In this document: positions 17,238 to 26,082 of the stretch, piece by piece
Position numbering within the stretch: position 1 is the stretch's first letter
Layout of the letters: each line of letters begins with the position of its first letter
Source: Lentilactobacillus rapi DSM 19907 = JCM 15042
Lineage (GTDB): Bacteria > Bacillota > Bacilli > Lactobacillales > Lactobacillaceae
Direction of reading: 5' to 3'
Length of the DNA: 42,494 bases
NCBI RefSeq assembly: GCF_001436255.1
Contig: NZ_AZEI01000018.1
Location: 1-42,494 of the forward strand
Made by a program: the position numbers and the translations under genes
The notes under the pieces: generated by a model
What the model saw: only the letters and a program-made list of their open reading frames with translations
What the model was told of the DNA's origin: nothing
The model's database searches: none

Positions 17238-18413
17238 ATGTCTCGTTTTAAGAATTTAGATTATTTTCTATTTATTCCGTATATCATCATGTCGGTGATC
17301 GGAATTATTATGGTATATTCAGCTAGTGCCAATATTGGTATCCAAAACGGCGGTAGTCCACTTAGCTACTTTAAAAAGCAACTATTTTACGTTATTCTGA
17401 GCGTGATCATTGTCGTCTTGATGAGTCGATTTAAACTCTCTAAACTGAGGAACAAACAATTCCTGTCTTCGTTAGAAATTATCTTTTTCATAGTTTTAGT
17501 CGGGTTATTGGCTTTTGGTGCCACGGTTAACGGGGCTGCGGGTTGGATTCGAATCGGTCCATTTAGCTTGCAGCCGGCTGAATTTGTCAAATTTTTTCTG
17601 ATTATCCGGCTGGCAAATATCATTGATGCCAAACAAGCTATCATTACGCGGTCTGCCGCAGATTGGTGGGGCCAACTTTGGCCGACGATGGTGCGGTGTG
17701 GAATCTTGATTATCTTGATTTTTGCTCAGCCTGATGCCGGTGGCGCTGCAATCAATTTTGCAATTGTGTTTGTAATCTTCATGACCAGCGGGATTTCTTG
17801 GAAAAAGGCAGTTTCCTTCTTATTTGGCGGCGTGGTACTGGTTTACGCAGCCATTAATTTCATTTTAGTCCCGATGTCTAAGAGCAGTATGTTCTCTAAT
17901 TCGTACCAACTCCAACGGATTATTGCCTTTACAAATCCGTTCGGTCACGCAACTGGAGCGGGTCAGCAACTGGTCAATTCTTATTATGCGATTAGTAACG
18001 GTGGTCTATTTGGCGTTGGTTTAGGAAATAGTGTCCAAAAAACGGGTTACCTACCAGAACCCAATACTGATTTCATCATGTCAATTTTAACCGAAGAATT
18101 AGGCGCCATTGGGGCGATTTGCGTGATGGCCTTATTAACGTTCATTATTGCCAGAACGGTTTTACTTGGCATTCGGAGTAACAGCACGTATCAAAGCTTA
18201 ATTTGCTATGGCGTTGCGACCTATTTAACGATACAGACATTATTTAATATGGGTGGCGTCCTCGGTGCCTTACCAATTACCGGGGTAACTTTCCCATTCA
18301 TTAGTTACGGTGGTTCCAGTATTTTGACGTTATCGCTTTGCCTCGGGCTGGTACTAAATGTTTCTAACCGGCAACGAGAAGCCCGGCGAGCGTTGCAAGC
18401 CACTACCAATTAA
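17238..18413 (+). CDS. ftsW: FtsW/RodA/SpoVE family peptidoglycan polymerase, probably FtsW
   Basis: A 391-residue SEDS-family membrane protein with about 10 hydrophobic helices. SEDS proteins polymerise glycan strands from lipid II; FtsW acts in the divisome. Family hallmarks are GAAGWIRIGPFSLQPAEFVK in the centre, then FTNPFGHATGAGQQLVNS, LPEPNTDFIMSILTEELG, and the C-terminal FPFISYGGSS. FtsW rather than RodA is inferred from its position after typA and before ylbG, as I recall for lactobacilli. The ATG at 17238 has GGAG 8 nt upstream; a GTG nine bases earlier overlaps that site. Confidence 0.88.
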   Translation: MSRFKNLDYFLFIPYIIMSVIGIIMVYSASANIGIQNGGSPLSYFKKQLFYVILSVIIVVLMSRFKLSKLRNKQFLSSLEIIFFIVLVGLLAFGATVNGAAGWIRIGPFSLQPAEFVKFFLIIRLANIIDAKQAIITRSAADWWGQLWPTMVRCGILIILIFAQPDAGGAAINFAIVFVIFMTSGISWKKAVSFLFGGVVLVYAAINFILVPMSKSSMFSNSYQLQRIIAFTNPFGHATGAGQQLVNSYYAISNGGLFGVGLGNSVQKTGYLPEPNTDFIMSILTEELGAIGAICVMALLTFIIARTVLLGIRSNSTYQSLICYGVATYLTIQTLFNMGGVLGALPITGVTFPFISYGGSSILTLSLCLGLVLNVSNRQREARRALQATTN

Positions 18414-18433
18414 GTTTCAAAGGAGATGTCAAT

Positions 18434-18715
18434 TTGGCATTTGAAATTCAACCGACAATCGGTTTGATTGTGTATTTACATTCAGTTAAACATTCAAGAA
18501 GCTTGAAGCAATTCGGTCGCCTCTACTACGTATCAAAGCGGATGAGGTATGCTCTGTTGTATGTGAACAAGGATCAGCAGGAAGAAGTCACGAAGAAGCT
18601 CACATCCGAAGGCTATGTCAAACAAGTGGTCCCGTCTCACCTGAACGAGCTCGTGAGTGAGGTTGAGGGCAAGAATTCGGTTGAGGATGATGATTCGTTT
18701 GATGAAGATTTTTAA
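18434..18715 (+). CDS. UPF0298 (YlbG/DUF2129) family protein
   Basis: A 93-residue protein beginning MAFEIQPTIGLIVYLHSVKHSRSLKQFG, matching the small YlbG/UPF0298 family of unknown function that lies next to rsmD in Bacillota. It has a basic N-terminal half and a very acidic C-terminus (EDDDSFDEDF). The start is a TTG with AAAGGAGATG upstream. It lies 20 nt after ftsW and 15 nt before rsmD, so it is part of the same operon. Confidence 0.85.
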   Translation: MAFEIQPTIGLIVYLHSVKHSRSLKQFGRLYYVSKRMRYALLYVNKDQQEEVTKKLTSEGYVKQVVPSHLNELVSEVEGKNSVEDDDSFDEDF

Positions 18716-18730
18716 GATGAGGTTAGTAGA

Positions 18731-19288
18731 TTGAGAATTGTATCTGGAAAATATGGTGGCATTCGGTTAACACCCGTCAAAAGTGATAAAACGCGGCCAA
18801 CCACTGATAAAGTCAAGGAATCGCTCTTTAGTATGACCGGTCCTTATTATGACGGTGGGGTGTTTCTTGATCTATTTGCGGGCTCTGGCGCCGTTGGCAT
18901 TGAGGCCGTTTCTCGTGGGATGACCAAAGCAGTTTTGGTGGATAAGCAATTTCAAGCTATCAAGGCAATCAAAGAAAACGTTGAAAAGATTCATGCCGCC
19001 GATCAGTTTGACATTATCAAAGGAAATGCGGAGACGGTATTAAAGCAACTGGCAGATAACCAACAGAAGTTTGATATGGTCTTTTTGGATCCGCCTTATA
19101 AAAAGCAACGGATCATCGACACAATTGACAGTTTATTTGAGCTGGGGTTGCTAAATGACGACGCGATCATTATCTGTGAGACGGATAACCAAACTGACTT
19201 ACCGGCAACTCACGGTTTGTTTAAAGCGATCAAGCAGAAGAATTATGGATTAACAAATTTAACGATCTATCGATTTGGTAAGGAGTAA
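18731..19288 (+). CDS. rsmD: 16S rRNA (guanine(966)-N(2))-methyltransferase
   Basis: A 185-residue SAM-dependent methyltransferase that modifies G966 of 16S rRNA during 30S assembly. The SAM-binding motif DLFAGSGAVGIEAVSRG lies near 47-63 and the catalytic N-methylase motif DPPY near 121-124. The N-terminus MRIVSGKYGGIRL is typical. The start is a TTG preceded by GAGG. Only four bases separate it from coaD, a pairing common in Bacillota. Confidence 0.94.
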   Translation: MRIVSGKYGGIRLTPVKSDKTRPTTDKVKESLFSMTGPYYDGGVFLDLFAGSGAVGIEAVSRGMTKAVLVDKQFQAIKAIKENVEKIHAADQFDIIKGNAETVLKQLADNQQKFDMVFLDPPYKKQRIIDTIDSLFELGLLNDDAIIICETDNQTDLPATHGLFKAIKQKNYGLTNLTIYRFGKE

Positions 19289-19292
19289 CGAC

Positions 19293-19769
19293 ATGACAGA
19301 GGTTTTGTATGCAGGCAGTTTCGATCCGATCACTTTGGGTCACGTTGACGTGATTCAGCGGGCGAGCCGGGTGTTTGACAAAGTGTATGTTGCGATTAGT
19401 ATTAATACCCACAAAAAAGCAACGTTCACCCCTGAACGGCGGGCGGATTTTGCCAAAGACGCCTTGGCCGATCTCGATAACGTTGAGGTCATGATCTCTG
19501 ATGAATTAACGGTTGAACTTGCTAAGAGCCTTGGGACAACTGTCCTATTGAGAGGTGTCCGCGGAAGTTCTGACCTGGATTCAGAAATGGCGATTGCCGG
19601 CTTAAATGAAAAACTGGATTCACATATTCAGACAGTTTTCATTCCAACGGCTGCTGATTACCGAGATCTTTCATCGAGTATGATTAAAGAGATTGCCAAG
19701 TTTCATGGAGACATTTCGAAATTTTTGCCTGCCAAGGCTGCAAATGCACTTAAAAATAAATACCTTTAG
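19293..19769 (+). CDS. coaD: Pantetheine-phosphate adenylyltransferase
   Basis: A 158-residue enzyme that makes dephospho-CoA from 4'-phosphopantetheine and ATP. The nucleotidyltransferase signature GSFDPITLGH is at 8-17 with the TxGH active-site motif at 14-17; RGVRGSSDLDSE and SSSMIKE complete the ATP site. Length is typical. The ATG at 19293 has AAGGAG 8 nt upstream, formed by the last codons of rsmD; an in-frame TTG at 19275 would overlap rsmD and lacks a site. Confidence 0.95.
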   Translation: MTEVLYAGSFDPITLGHVDVIQRASRVFDKVYVAISINTHKKATFTPERRADFAKDALADLDNVEVMISDELTVELAKSLGTTVLLRGVRGSSDLDSEMAIAGLNEKLDSHIQTVFIPTAADYRDLSSSMIKEIAKFHGDISKFLPAKAANALKNKYL

Positions 19770-19784
19770 AAAAGTGGGAAAACA

Positions 19785-20822
19785 ATGAAAAATTCCAAGC
19801 TCAAACGGTACCTGTTAGGGGCGGTTATTTTTGTGATCGTTCTGGCAGGACTGTTCTGGCCGCTGCCAAACTACATAGAAGGGCCTGGGGATGCTTCCAA
19901 TTTAAGCAAGATTGTCTCAATTAAGGATCATCCAGATAAGCATAAGGGTCAGTTCATGCTGATGTCCGTCAGCATTGCCAAGGCGCGGCCAGTGACATAT
20001 TTGTACGCTAAATTAAGCCCATATTATTCAGTGGTTTCGGATGCGAGTGTAACTGCTGGGCAAGATATGCAGGAATATGACAAGGTCCAGCATTTCTACA
20101 TGGAAAGCTCGATTGGCCAAGCAATCTACACGGCTTATAAACATGCCCACAAGGAAGTTAAGTTGGACTACCGCGGCATTTATGTCTTGGATATTCAAAA
20201 GAAGTCAAAATTCCGTCATAAATTGCATGTCGGTGATGTTGTCGAATCGATCGACGGTCATCGTTTCAAGAGTTCAACCGGTTTTGTGAACTATGTTAAA
20301 AAGCAAAAATTGGGTCAGCGACTTACCGTGACTTTTCGGCGAAACGGCCATCTCCATAAAGTAACGGCCCCGCTGATTATGATTGCCAAGCATCGGGCAG
20401 GAATTGGGATTACTTTGACCGATGATGTGAAGGTCCAAACCAATATCCCAATCAAAGTGAACCCAGGCGATGTTGGCGGCCCCTCAGGCGGATTAATGTT
20501 CTCACTGCAGATATACAGTCAATTAACAAACAAAGATCTGCGCCACGGACAAAAAGTTGCCGGTACCGGGACCGTTGATGGCTTTGGAAATGTCGGTGAA
20601 ATTGGCGGGATCGATAAAAAGATTATCACGGCTAAAAAGCACGGCGCAAAGATCTTCTTGGCACCGTACATCAAACCAACTAAAGAAATTTTGAAGTTAG
20701 AACCGGGTCATCAAACTAATTATCAATTAGCTAAAGAAACTGCGAAGAAATATGCCCCGAACATGAAAGTCATTCCGGTTCAAACTTTTGCTCAAGCAGT
20801 CAAAATTTTAGAAAAACAATAA
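19785..20822 (+). CDS. SepM/YlbL-type PDZ-Lon membrane protease
   Basis: A 345-residue protease with an N-terminal membrane helix (about 9-27), a PDZ domain (about 125-195, HVGDVVESIDGHRF) and a C-terminal Lon-type serine protease domain. The catalytic Ser234 lies in GGPSGGLMFS, and the Lys of the dyad is Lys278 or Lys279 in GGIDKKIITAKK. Relatives in streptococci (SepM) trim competence pheromone; the natural substrate here is unknown, though the comE operon lies just downstream. It is the last gene of the ftsW-ylbG-rsmD-coaD operon and is followed by a terminator. Confidence 0.9.
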   Translation: MKNSKLKRYLLGAVIFVIVLAGLFWPLPNYIEGPGDASNLSKIVSIKDHPDKHKGQFMLMSVSIAKARPVTYLYAKLSPYYSVVSDASVTAGQDMQEYDKVQHFYMESSIGQAIYTAYKHAHKEVKLDYRGIYVLDIQKKSKFRHKLHVGDVVESIDGHRFKSSTGFVNYVKKQKLGQRLTVTFRRNGHLHKVTAPLIMIAKHRAGIGITLTDDVKVQTNIPIKVNPGDVGGPSGGLMFSLQIYSQLTNKDLRHGQKVAGTGTVDGFGNVGEIGGIDKKIITAKKHGAKIFLAPYIKPTKEILKLEPGHQTNYQLAKETAKKYAPNMKVIPVQTFAQAVKILEKQ

Positions 20823-20851
20823 AGGATTAGATAATTCTAGTCCTTTTTTTC
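20822..20851 (+). terminator. Rho-independent terminator
   Basis: The arms AAAGGA.TAG and CTA.TCCTTT enclose a 6-base loop and are followed by seven T. It separates the PDZ-Lon gene from comEA. Confidence 0.8.
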
Positions 20852-20880
20852 GTATATAAAAGATAGAAGGGAGGAACAGT

Positions 20881-21609
20881 ATGAATAGGATACGTGAGTT
20901 TATTGATGAATATCTTTATCAAGTATTGATCGGGTTGGTTGGAATCATTGTGGTGTTTATGTTCGTAATTGGTGGCTTGTTGATCAGTCATGGTGATAAG
21001 CAAACGATGGATGATGCCAGTGCGATTGAATCGACGTCGTCTCAGAGTGGGCAAGCGACGTCCCAATCAGCAGTTCAGGAGAGTACGCGACCGATGGCAT
21101 CCAGCAGCACTGCGGCTCAACAAATGTACGTGGACGTTAAGGGAGCGGTTAAGAATCCCGGCGTTTACCAGATTAACGCCAATATGCGGGTGGTTGACGC
21201 GATCAATTTGGCCGGTGGCTATAATCGCTCTGCGGACAAGAAACAAATTAACCTCGCGCAAAAATTGAGTGATCAGCAGGTCATTTACGTCCCCATCCGC
21301 GGTGAGAAGGGGGCGCCAGTGACCACGACGACAGCCCCTCAAGCTCCGGCCAGTGGTGGCGACACCGCGGCAGAAGCAACGAGTTCAGCTGACGGAACTT
21401 CTGATTCCCAAAGTGGCCAACAAATCAATTTGAATACGGCGGATAAAACCAAGCTGCAAGAACTCAGTGGGATTGGTGACAAGAAGGCCGATCAAATCAT
21501 TGCTTATCGCCAAGCCCACGGCCAATTCAAAAAAATTGAGGAGTTGAAAGATGTTCCTGGCTTTGGTGATAAAACCTTCGCAAATTTAAAATCTTCAATC
21601 TGTGTGTAG
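20881..21609 (+). CDS. comEA: Competence DNA receptor ComEA
   Basis: A 242-residue late-competence protein that binds incoming double-stranded DNA at the cell surface. It has one N-terminal membrane helix (about 16-38), a Ser/Gln/Thr-rich spacer, an SLBB domain (about 80-140, VDVKGAVKNPGVYQINANMR), a second low-complexity spacer, and a C-terminal helix-hairpin-helix DNA-binding pair (about 180-242, INLNTADKTKLQELSGIGDKK then VPGFGDKTFANL). GGGAGG precedes the ATG. It is the first gene of comEA-comEB-comEC-holA. Confidence 0.94.
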   Translation: MNRIREFIDEYLYQVLIGLVGIIVVFMFVIGGLLISHGDKQTMDDASAIESTSSQSGQATSQSAVQESTRPMASSSTAAQQMYVDVKGAVKNPGVYQINANMRVVDAINLAGGYNRSADKKQINLAQKLSDQQVIYVPIRGEKGAPVTTTTAPQAPASGGDTAAEATSSADGTSDSQSGQQINLNTADKTKLQELSGIGDKKADQIIAYRQAHGQFKKIEELKDVPGFGDKTFANLKSSICV

Positions 21610-21657
21610 CCCAGATGACGTTTTTGAGATATGATTTACATCATGGAAGGTGAAACT

Positions 21658-22134
21658 ATGGATAAGCGGATCAAATGGGACCAATATTTTATGATGCAGG
21701 CAGTATTGCTTGCCTCCAGGAGTACCTGTGAGCGGCTATCAGTCGGCGCCGTGATCGTTCGAGACAAGCGGATCATTGCAGGTGGCTACAACGGCTCAGT
21801 TGCCGGTGATGACCATTGTATTGATGTCGGTTGCTATCTGGTGGATGGTCATTGTGTCAGAACGATTCATGCCGAAATGAATGCGATCTTGCAATGCGCG
21901 AAGTTCGGTGAAAGCACAGACAACGCAGAGATCTACGTAACGGATTTTCCCTGTCTTCAGTGCACCAAAATGCTGTTGCAGGCAGGTATCCGCAAAATTA
22001 ATTACCTTAGGAACTATCACAATGATGAATACGCCCAAAAGCTCATCAAACTAAAAGATATTGCATTAAATAAAATTGAATTAACTCAATCTGATATGGA
22101 TCGAATTCCATTTGGGGCCTATTTATCTGACTAA
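21658..22134 (+). CDS. comEB: ComEB, dCMP deaminase family protein
   Basis: A 158-residue zinc deaminase of the dCMP/cytidine deaminase fold. The active-site HAEMNA is at 71-76 (His71 zinc ligand, Glu73 proton shuttle) and PCLQC at 98-102 (Cys99 and Cys102 zinc ligands). It would convert dCMP to dUMP; its role in DNA uptake is not established even in Bacillus. The start at 21658 is preferred because GGAAGGTG lies just upstream; an ATG 27 nt earlier lacks one. Confidence 0.92.
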   Translation: MDKRIKWDQYFMMQAVLLASRSTCERLSVGAVIVRDKRIIAGGYNGSVAGDDHCIDVGCYLVDGHCVRTIHAEMNAILQCAKFGESTDNAEIYVTDFPCLQCTKMLLQAGIRKINYLRNYHNDEYAQKLIKLKDIALNKIELTQSDMDRIPFGAYLSD

Positions 22135-22169
22135 GGATTAGAAATTGGTTAATTATTCCATCACTGGCG

Positions 22170-24386
22170 ATGCTCTTCTTGAGTATGGCCTTGTTTGGGA
22201 ATAAAATCATTGGGATTATCTTGCTCATCCTGTTAGTGATTCGGTTGCTGGCACTCAGAAATGTTGGGTTGCTGGTGATGACGATTGGGGTTTCTCTGGG
22301 CTTCATTGTGACTTCGACGAGCATTAATTCGAAGCTGAAAGTCGATTTACCCGATCAATTAGAAAATCAAGTGTTGAAAGTTTATCCGGACATGGTGAAA
22401 ACCAACGGGGCCAGCTTTAGCTATATTGGTAAATTGACGGGTGATGCTCACAAGTTCGTTTTTTATGGCCGCTTCAAGACTCAGCAACAGAAACGCCAGC
22501 TGTTGGAATCCAATGAGCCGATATTGCTGCGAATAAGCGGTAAAGTGGTCGATTTTAATCCTGCAACCAACGTCAACCAATTTGATATGCGGCAGTATTA
22601 CCACCATCAAAAGATTGCCAGAGCCGTGGTGGTTGATGAAATTGACTCTTTGGGGCCAAGTCCGCAATTGACAATGGTGGACCGAATTCATCGACTACGG
22701 TGCCAATTTAATCACTATTGTGAAACGCTGCCGAAAACATTACAAATCTATGCGATGGGGCTTATTAGCGGCAGTCGCCAAACAGATTTTTTTGATGAGA
22801 TGACTGGCGTTAAGAAGCTGGGATTGCTGCATGTTTTTAGCATTTCGGGGATGCACGTTTATTATTTCTTGGCAATTCTCAATCAGTTTCTTGCGTGGTT
22901 GCCACTTTCTAAATATGGGAAAGCCGGCATTGAGTTGGTATGTATTGCTGCCTACTTTATTTTTTCTGGTGGTTCACCAGGGCTTTTTCGAGCCGTTGTG
23001 ATGGCGGTAATTGCAATCTCCAATCGATTACTCCAAATCCGGTTGTCGCGGCTGGACATTTGGAGCCTGTGCCTGATGATTAACCTCTTCTTGATGCCTG
23101 AAGCCATGTTTTTGATGGGGGTTCAGCTGAGTTATGGGTTGTCACTGGGATTAATTGTGTCTGATGGCTTGTCCTATGTAAAACAAACGGTGTTGCTGAA
23201 TCTATTGACATTACCAATTCTGCTTTATCACGTATATGAGTGGCATCTGTTGAGCGTGGCCGTGAATATCATTGTATTGCCATTGTTTGGAAAAGTAATT
23301 TTTCCGTTGGTGATCTTTGGCGTTATCGCTGGGAAGGTGCTGCCAATGATGGTATTACCAGTAGAATTTGGATTAAAGGCGTTTAATGACGGCCTCAATT
23401 GGATCAGTACGCTGCCCGGATTGATTACTTTTGGCAAGCCCAGTTTAGTGATTGTGATCGCGATGCTACTATTAACGTTTTGTCTGGTCCTTAAAAAAGT
23501 TAATCATAAACGATTAATGATTGGATTGTGTGGTCTGTATGTTGGAACTTTTCTGGTGATTCATTTCCCACTTACCGGCGAAATTACAATGTTTGATATT
23601 GGGCAAGGGGATAGTTTCCTCGTCAGGACACCAATGAATCGTTCTGTGACGTTGATTGATACCGGTGGTAAAGTGGACTTCAGCACCCAGTCATGGCAGC
23701 GTGGGGTGAAGAATTATCAGGCGAAACGGTTGTCGATTAACTACTTGAAAAGTATTGGCGTCTCACGGATTGATTACTTGTGTGTCAGTCATCAGGACGC
23801 TGACCATTGCGGGGATTTGCCAGCCTACATTCAAGAAATGCAGATTGGCACTATTTTAATTCCGTTGGGGATGGACAAGAACCCTAATTTTATGAAACGA
23901 ATTGAAGGGCGTCATCGGGCTACCCGTGTATTACCAGTTAACGACGAGATGCGGGTCAATGGGTTGCCATTGTCCATTTATCATCCTTATGAACCGGGTC
24001 TGGGTGAAAACCATGATTCGATGGTGCTTGGGGCAACGATTGGCGGCTTAAGCTGGCTGTTTACAGGTGATCTGGATCGGCCAGGAGAGCTTGACACCAT
24101 TTCCCGCCATCCAGAGCTCCATTCCGATGTGCTCAAAGTTGGTCATCATGGCAGTAAGACGGCTTCAGACCCGCAGTTTGTTGCGCACATCAAACCGAAG
24201 ATTGCCTTAATTTCGGCCGGAAGAAATAATCGTTATCATCATCCCAACGTTGAAACGCTAGAAACCTTGAAACAGTCGGGGGTGATGGTCTACAATACGC
24301 AGACGCAAGGTATGGTAAGATATGTATATCATCACAATTCCGGTCATTTTGAAACCACATTAAATGAACATGAAGGGAACTTGTAA
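22170..24386 (+). CDS. comEC: Competence DNA channel ComEC
   Basis: A 738-residue (or slightly longer) polytopic protein that translocates single-stranded DNA across the membrane. The N-terminal part has hydrophobic helices and a soluble domain, then the competence core (LISGSRQTDFFDEM, GLLHVFSISGMHV) and many helices. A C-terminal metallo-beta-lactamase domain carries FDIGQGDSFLV, HQDADH and VGHHGSK. The start is uncertain: the hydrophobic frame extends upstream of the ATG at 22170 to about 22131, and neither this ATG nor the upstream codons have a well-placed ribosome-binding site. The stop overlaps the holA start by one base. Confidence 0.93.
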   Translation: MLFLSMALFGNKIIGIILLILLVIRLLALRNVGLLVMTIGVSLGFIVTSTSINSKLKVDLPDQLENQVLKVYPDMVKTNGASFSYIGKLTGDAHKFVFYGRFKTQQQKRQLLESNEPILLRISGKVVDFNPATNVNQFDMRQYYHHQKIARAVVVDEIDSLGPSPQLTMVDRIHRLRCQFNHYCETLPKTLQIYAMGLISGSRQTDFFDEMTGVKKLGLLHVFSISGMHVYYFLAILNQFLAWLPLSKYGKAGIELVCIAAYFIFSGGSPGLFRAVVMAVIAISNRLLQIRLSRLDIWSLCLMINLFLMPEAMFLMGVQLSYGLSLGLIVSDGLSYVKQTVLLNLLTLPILLYHVYEWHLLSVAVNIIVLPLFGKVIFPLVIFGVIAGKVLPMMVLPVEFGLKAFNDGLNWISTLPGLITFGKPSLVIVIAMLLLTFCLVLKKVNHKRLMIGLCGLYVGTFLVIHFPLTGEITMFDIGQGDSFLVRTPMNRSVTLIDTGGKVDFSTQSWQRGVKNYQAKRLSINYLKSIGVSRIDYLCVSHQDADHCGDLPAYIQEMQIGTILIPLGMDKNPNFMKRIEGRHRATRVLPVNDEMRVNGLPLSIYHPYEPGLGENHDSMVLGATIGGLSWLFTGDLDRPGELDTISRHPELHSDVLKVGHHGSKTASDPQFVAHIKPKIALISAGRNNRYHHPNVETLETLKQSGVMVYNTQTQGMVRYVYHHNSGHFETTLNEHEGNL

Positions 24387-25405
24387 TGGATTTTTCAAAA
24401 TTCAAAAAACAGTTTGATAAGGAGCATCCGGCCACCGTTTACCTGATTTTAGGCGATCAGGAATACCTTGCCCAACAGATTAAAGATATGTTTGTTGACC
24501 TGATTCCGGAAGAAGAACGATCGATGAATATCGGCAATTACGACATGGAAGATGTTGCTGTCTCGGCCGCCGTCGAGGACGCCATTTCAGTGCCGTTCTT
24601 TGGTGAGCGCCGGTTAGTGATGATCAATCGGCCGTACTTTTTGACCGGGAAGAAGGTTAAGACCAAAGTTGACCAGACCACGGACGATTTTGAAGACTAT
24701 TTAAAACATCCAGAACAGTCAACTATTATGGTTATTTTCGCCCCATATGAAAAATTAGATTCACGCAAAAAAATAACCAAAGCACTGAAAAAAGTGGCGA
24801 CCACAGTTGAAATTGGCAAGTTGCGTGAAGCTGAAATCAAGCATTTGGTGACTGAGCGGGTGACGAGTCAAGGCTTCAAGATTAACCCCGACGCACTGGA
24901 TAGAATGATGCAACTGACCGGTGGCAAGTTGACCTCAATGATGGGGGAACTGCCTAAATTATGCCTCTACAACAACGACACAAAAGTCATCAATATCGAT
25001 TCGGTAAATGGCCTAGTCAGCCGATCGATGGAACAAAACGTGTTTGATTTGGTGAATATGGTGTTGAAGAAAAATGCCAAGCAGTCCATGGACATCTACC
25101 AGCAATTACTTTTGGAAAACAACGAACCAATTAGGATTAACGCCGTATTGGTCCAACAATTTCGCTTGTTGCTTCAAGTGATGATTTTACAAAAGCATGG
25201 TTACTCGCAGGGGAACTTGGCATCGGCGCTCAAGGTTCATCCCTATCGCGTGAAGTTGGCCATGCAGACGGTCAGGCAATTTAAGTATGATCAGCTGCGG
25301 GATGCCTATATTGGCTTGATTGAGACTGAAAAGGAAATGAAGTCGACAAGTCGGTCACCCGAATTATTGTTTGAGTTGTTTGTGTTGAAGTTTATGAAAC
25401 ACTAG
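24386..25405 (+). CDS. holA: DNA polymerase III subunit delta
   Basis: A 339-residue clamp-loader subunit that opens the sliding clamp. It has the typical N-terminal AAA+-like fold without a functional Walker A site (VYLILGDQEYLAQQIKDMF) and a C-terminal helical collar domain (EQNVFDLVNMVLKKNAKQSM; SPELLFELFVLKFM at the end). The ATG overlaps the comEC stop (TAATG), and GAAGGG lies upstream. The comEC-holA-rpsT order is common in Bacillota. It converges with rpsT. Confidence 0.93.
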   Translation: MDFSKFKKQFDKEHPATVYLILGDQEYLAQQIKDMFVDLIPEEERSMNIGNYDMEDVAVSAAVEDAISVPFFGERRLVMINRPYFLTGKKVKTKVDQTTDDFEDYLKHPEQSTIMVIFAPYEKLDSRKKITKALKKVATTVEIGKLREAEIKHLVTERVTSQGFKINPDALDRMMQLTGGKLTSMMGELPKLCLYNNDTKVINIDSVNGLVSRSMEQNVFDLVNMVLKKNAKQSMDIYQQLLLENNEPIRINAVLVQQFRLLLQVMILQKHGYSQGNLASALKVHPYRVKLAMQTVRQFKYDQLRDAYIGLIETEKEMKSTSRSPELLFELFVLKFMKH

Positions 25406-25440
25406 TGTGACGAAAAGTCGTTTAACGTATTTATAAAACG

Positions 25441-25490
25441 GGCTCACCAGTTAGAATCCTAATTTTGGATTTTAACGGTGAGCCTCTTAT
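25441..25490 (+). terminator. Hairpin after holA
   Basis: GGCTCACC pairs with GGTGAGCC, and an inner stem (GTTAGAATCC / GGATTTTAAC) continues it. The tail is only TCTTAT, so termination is likely but not of the strongest type. Confidence 0.6.
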
Positions 25491-25504
25491 AATAGATCTG
25501 TCAA

Positions 25505-25534
25505 TAAAAAAGAACCCGCCAAATTGGTGAGTCC
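25505..25534 (-). terminator. Second rpsT terminator
   Basis: On the minus strand a G-U-rich stem (GGACTC.CC / GG.GGGTTC) is followed by six T. It backs up the hairpin at 25553-25579. Confidence 0.5.
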
Positions 25535-25552
25535 TGCAAGAATATGTATCAT

Positions 25553-25579
25553 AAAAGTTGTTAGCTTGACTAACAACTT
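25553..25579 (-). terminator. rpsT terminator
   Basis: A perfect 10-bp stem AAGTTGTTAG / CTAACAACTT with a 5-base loop, followed on the minus strand by TTTT, lies 8 nt after the rpsT stop. Confidence 0.75.
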
Positions 25580-25586
25580 GGAAGTC

Positions 25587-25850
25587 TTAATTTGCTAATT
25601 TCTTAGTTAAACGTGACTTGTCACGTGAAGCTTTGTTAGCTTTAATTAAACCCTTTGATTTTGCGCGATCAATTGCACTGATTGCGTTGATGTATAAATC
25701 CTTGGTATCGTCAGCACCAGCAATTCGAGCTTTTTCAAACTTCTTAACAGCAGTCCGGTATGTACTCAACTGAGCTGCGTTTCTGCGTTGGGCCTTTTCG
25801 TTGGTTTTAACACGTTCGATAGCAGATTTGATAATTGGCATTTTGTTCAC
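25587..25850 (-). CDS. rpsT: 30S ribosomal protein S20
   Basis: An 87-residue, very basic helical protein of normal S20 length ([21 protein letters not shown]...SRLTKKLAN) that binds 16S rRNA early in 30S assembly. GGAGGTG lies 7 nt before the ATG. It is a single-gene unit with its own promoter and terminators, convergent with holA and divergent from rpsO. Confidence 0.96.
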   Translation of the reverse strand: MNKMPIIKSAIERVKTNEKAQRRNAAQLSTYRTAVKKFEKARIAGADDTKDLYINAISAIDRAKSKGLIKANKASRDKSRLTKKLAN

Positions 25851-25896
25851 CTCCGAAGATCATTCTAAATATAACCATTAAATTTCAACAGACATC

Positions 25897-25925
25897 ATTA
25901 TACAAAAATGACAAGGCGATTGCAA
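25897..25925 (-). promoter_or_regulatory. rpsT promoter
   Basis: On the minus strand TTGCAA (25920-25925) is spaced exactly 17 bp from TATAAT (25897-25902). Confidence 0.8.
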
Positions 25926-25956
25926 GCAAAACTGAGCGGTATCATGTAAGATATCC

Positions 25957-25985
25957 TTGTATTACTCGTTAAAATCCGTTATACT
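25957..25985 (+). promoter_or_regulatory. rpsO promoter
   Basis: TTGTAT (25957-25962) is spaced 17 bp from TATACT (25980-25985). Confidence 0.7.
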
Positions 25986-25990
25986 ATTTT

Positions 25991-26082
25991 TTGTGCGTTG
26001 CACAGACCTTCAACTTAGTTCGTCGGGGACCACTGCCGCTTACTCAGTTGTTGGATCATTTTAGAAAAGGTGGTTGTGAACT
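25991..26082 (+). promoter_or_regulatory. Structured leader of rpsO
   Basis: A leader of about 90 nt in which CAACT (near 26011) can pair with AGTTG (near 26046), enclosing a GC-rich inner stem (CGG.../...CCG). Known rpsO leaders of Bacillota bind S15 for feedback control. Equivalence is inferred from position and foldability only. Confidence 0.4.
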
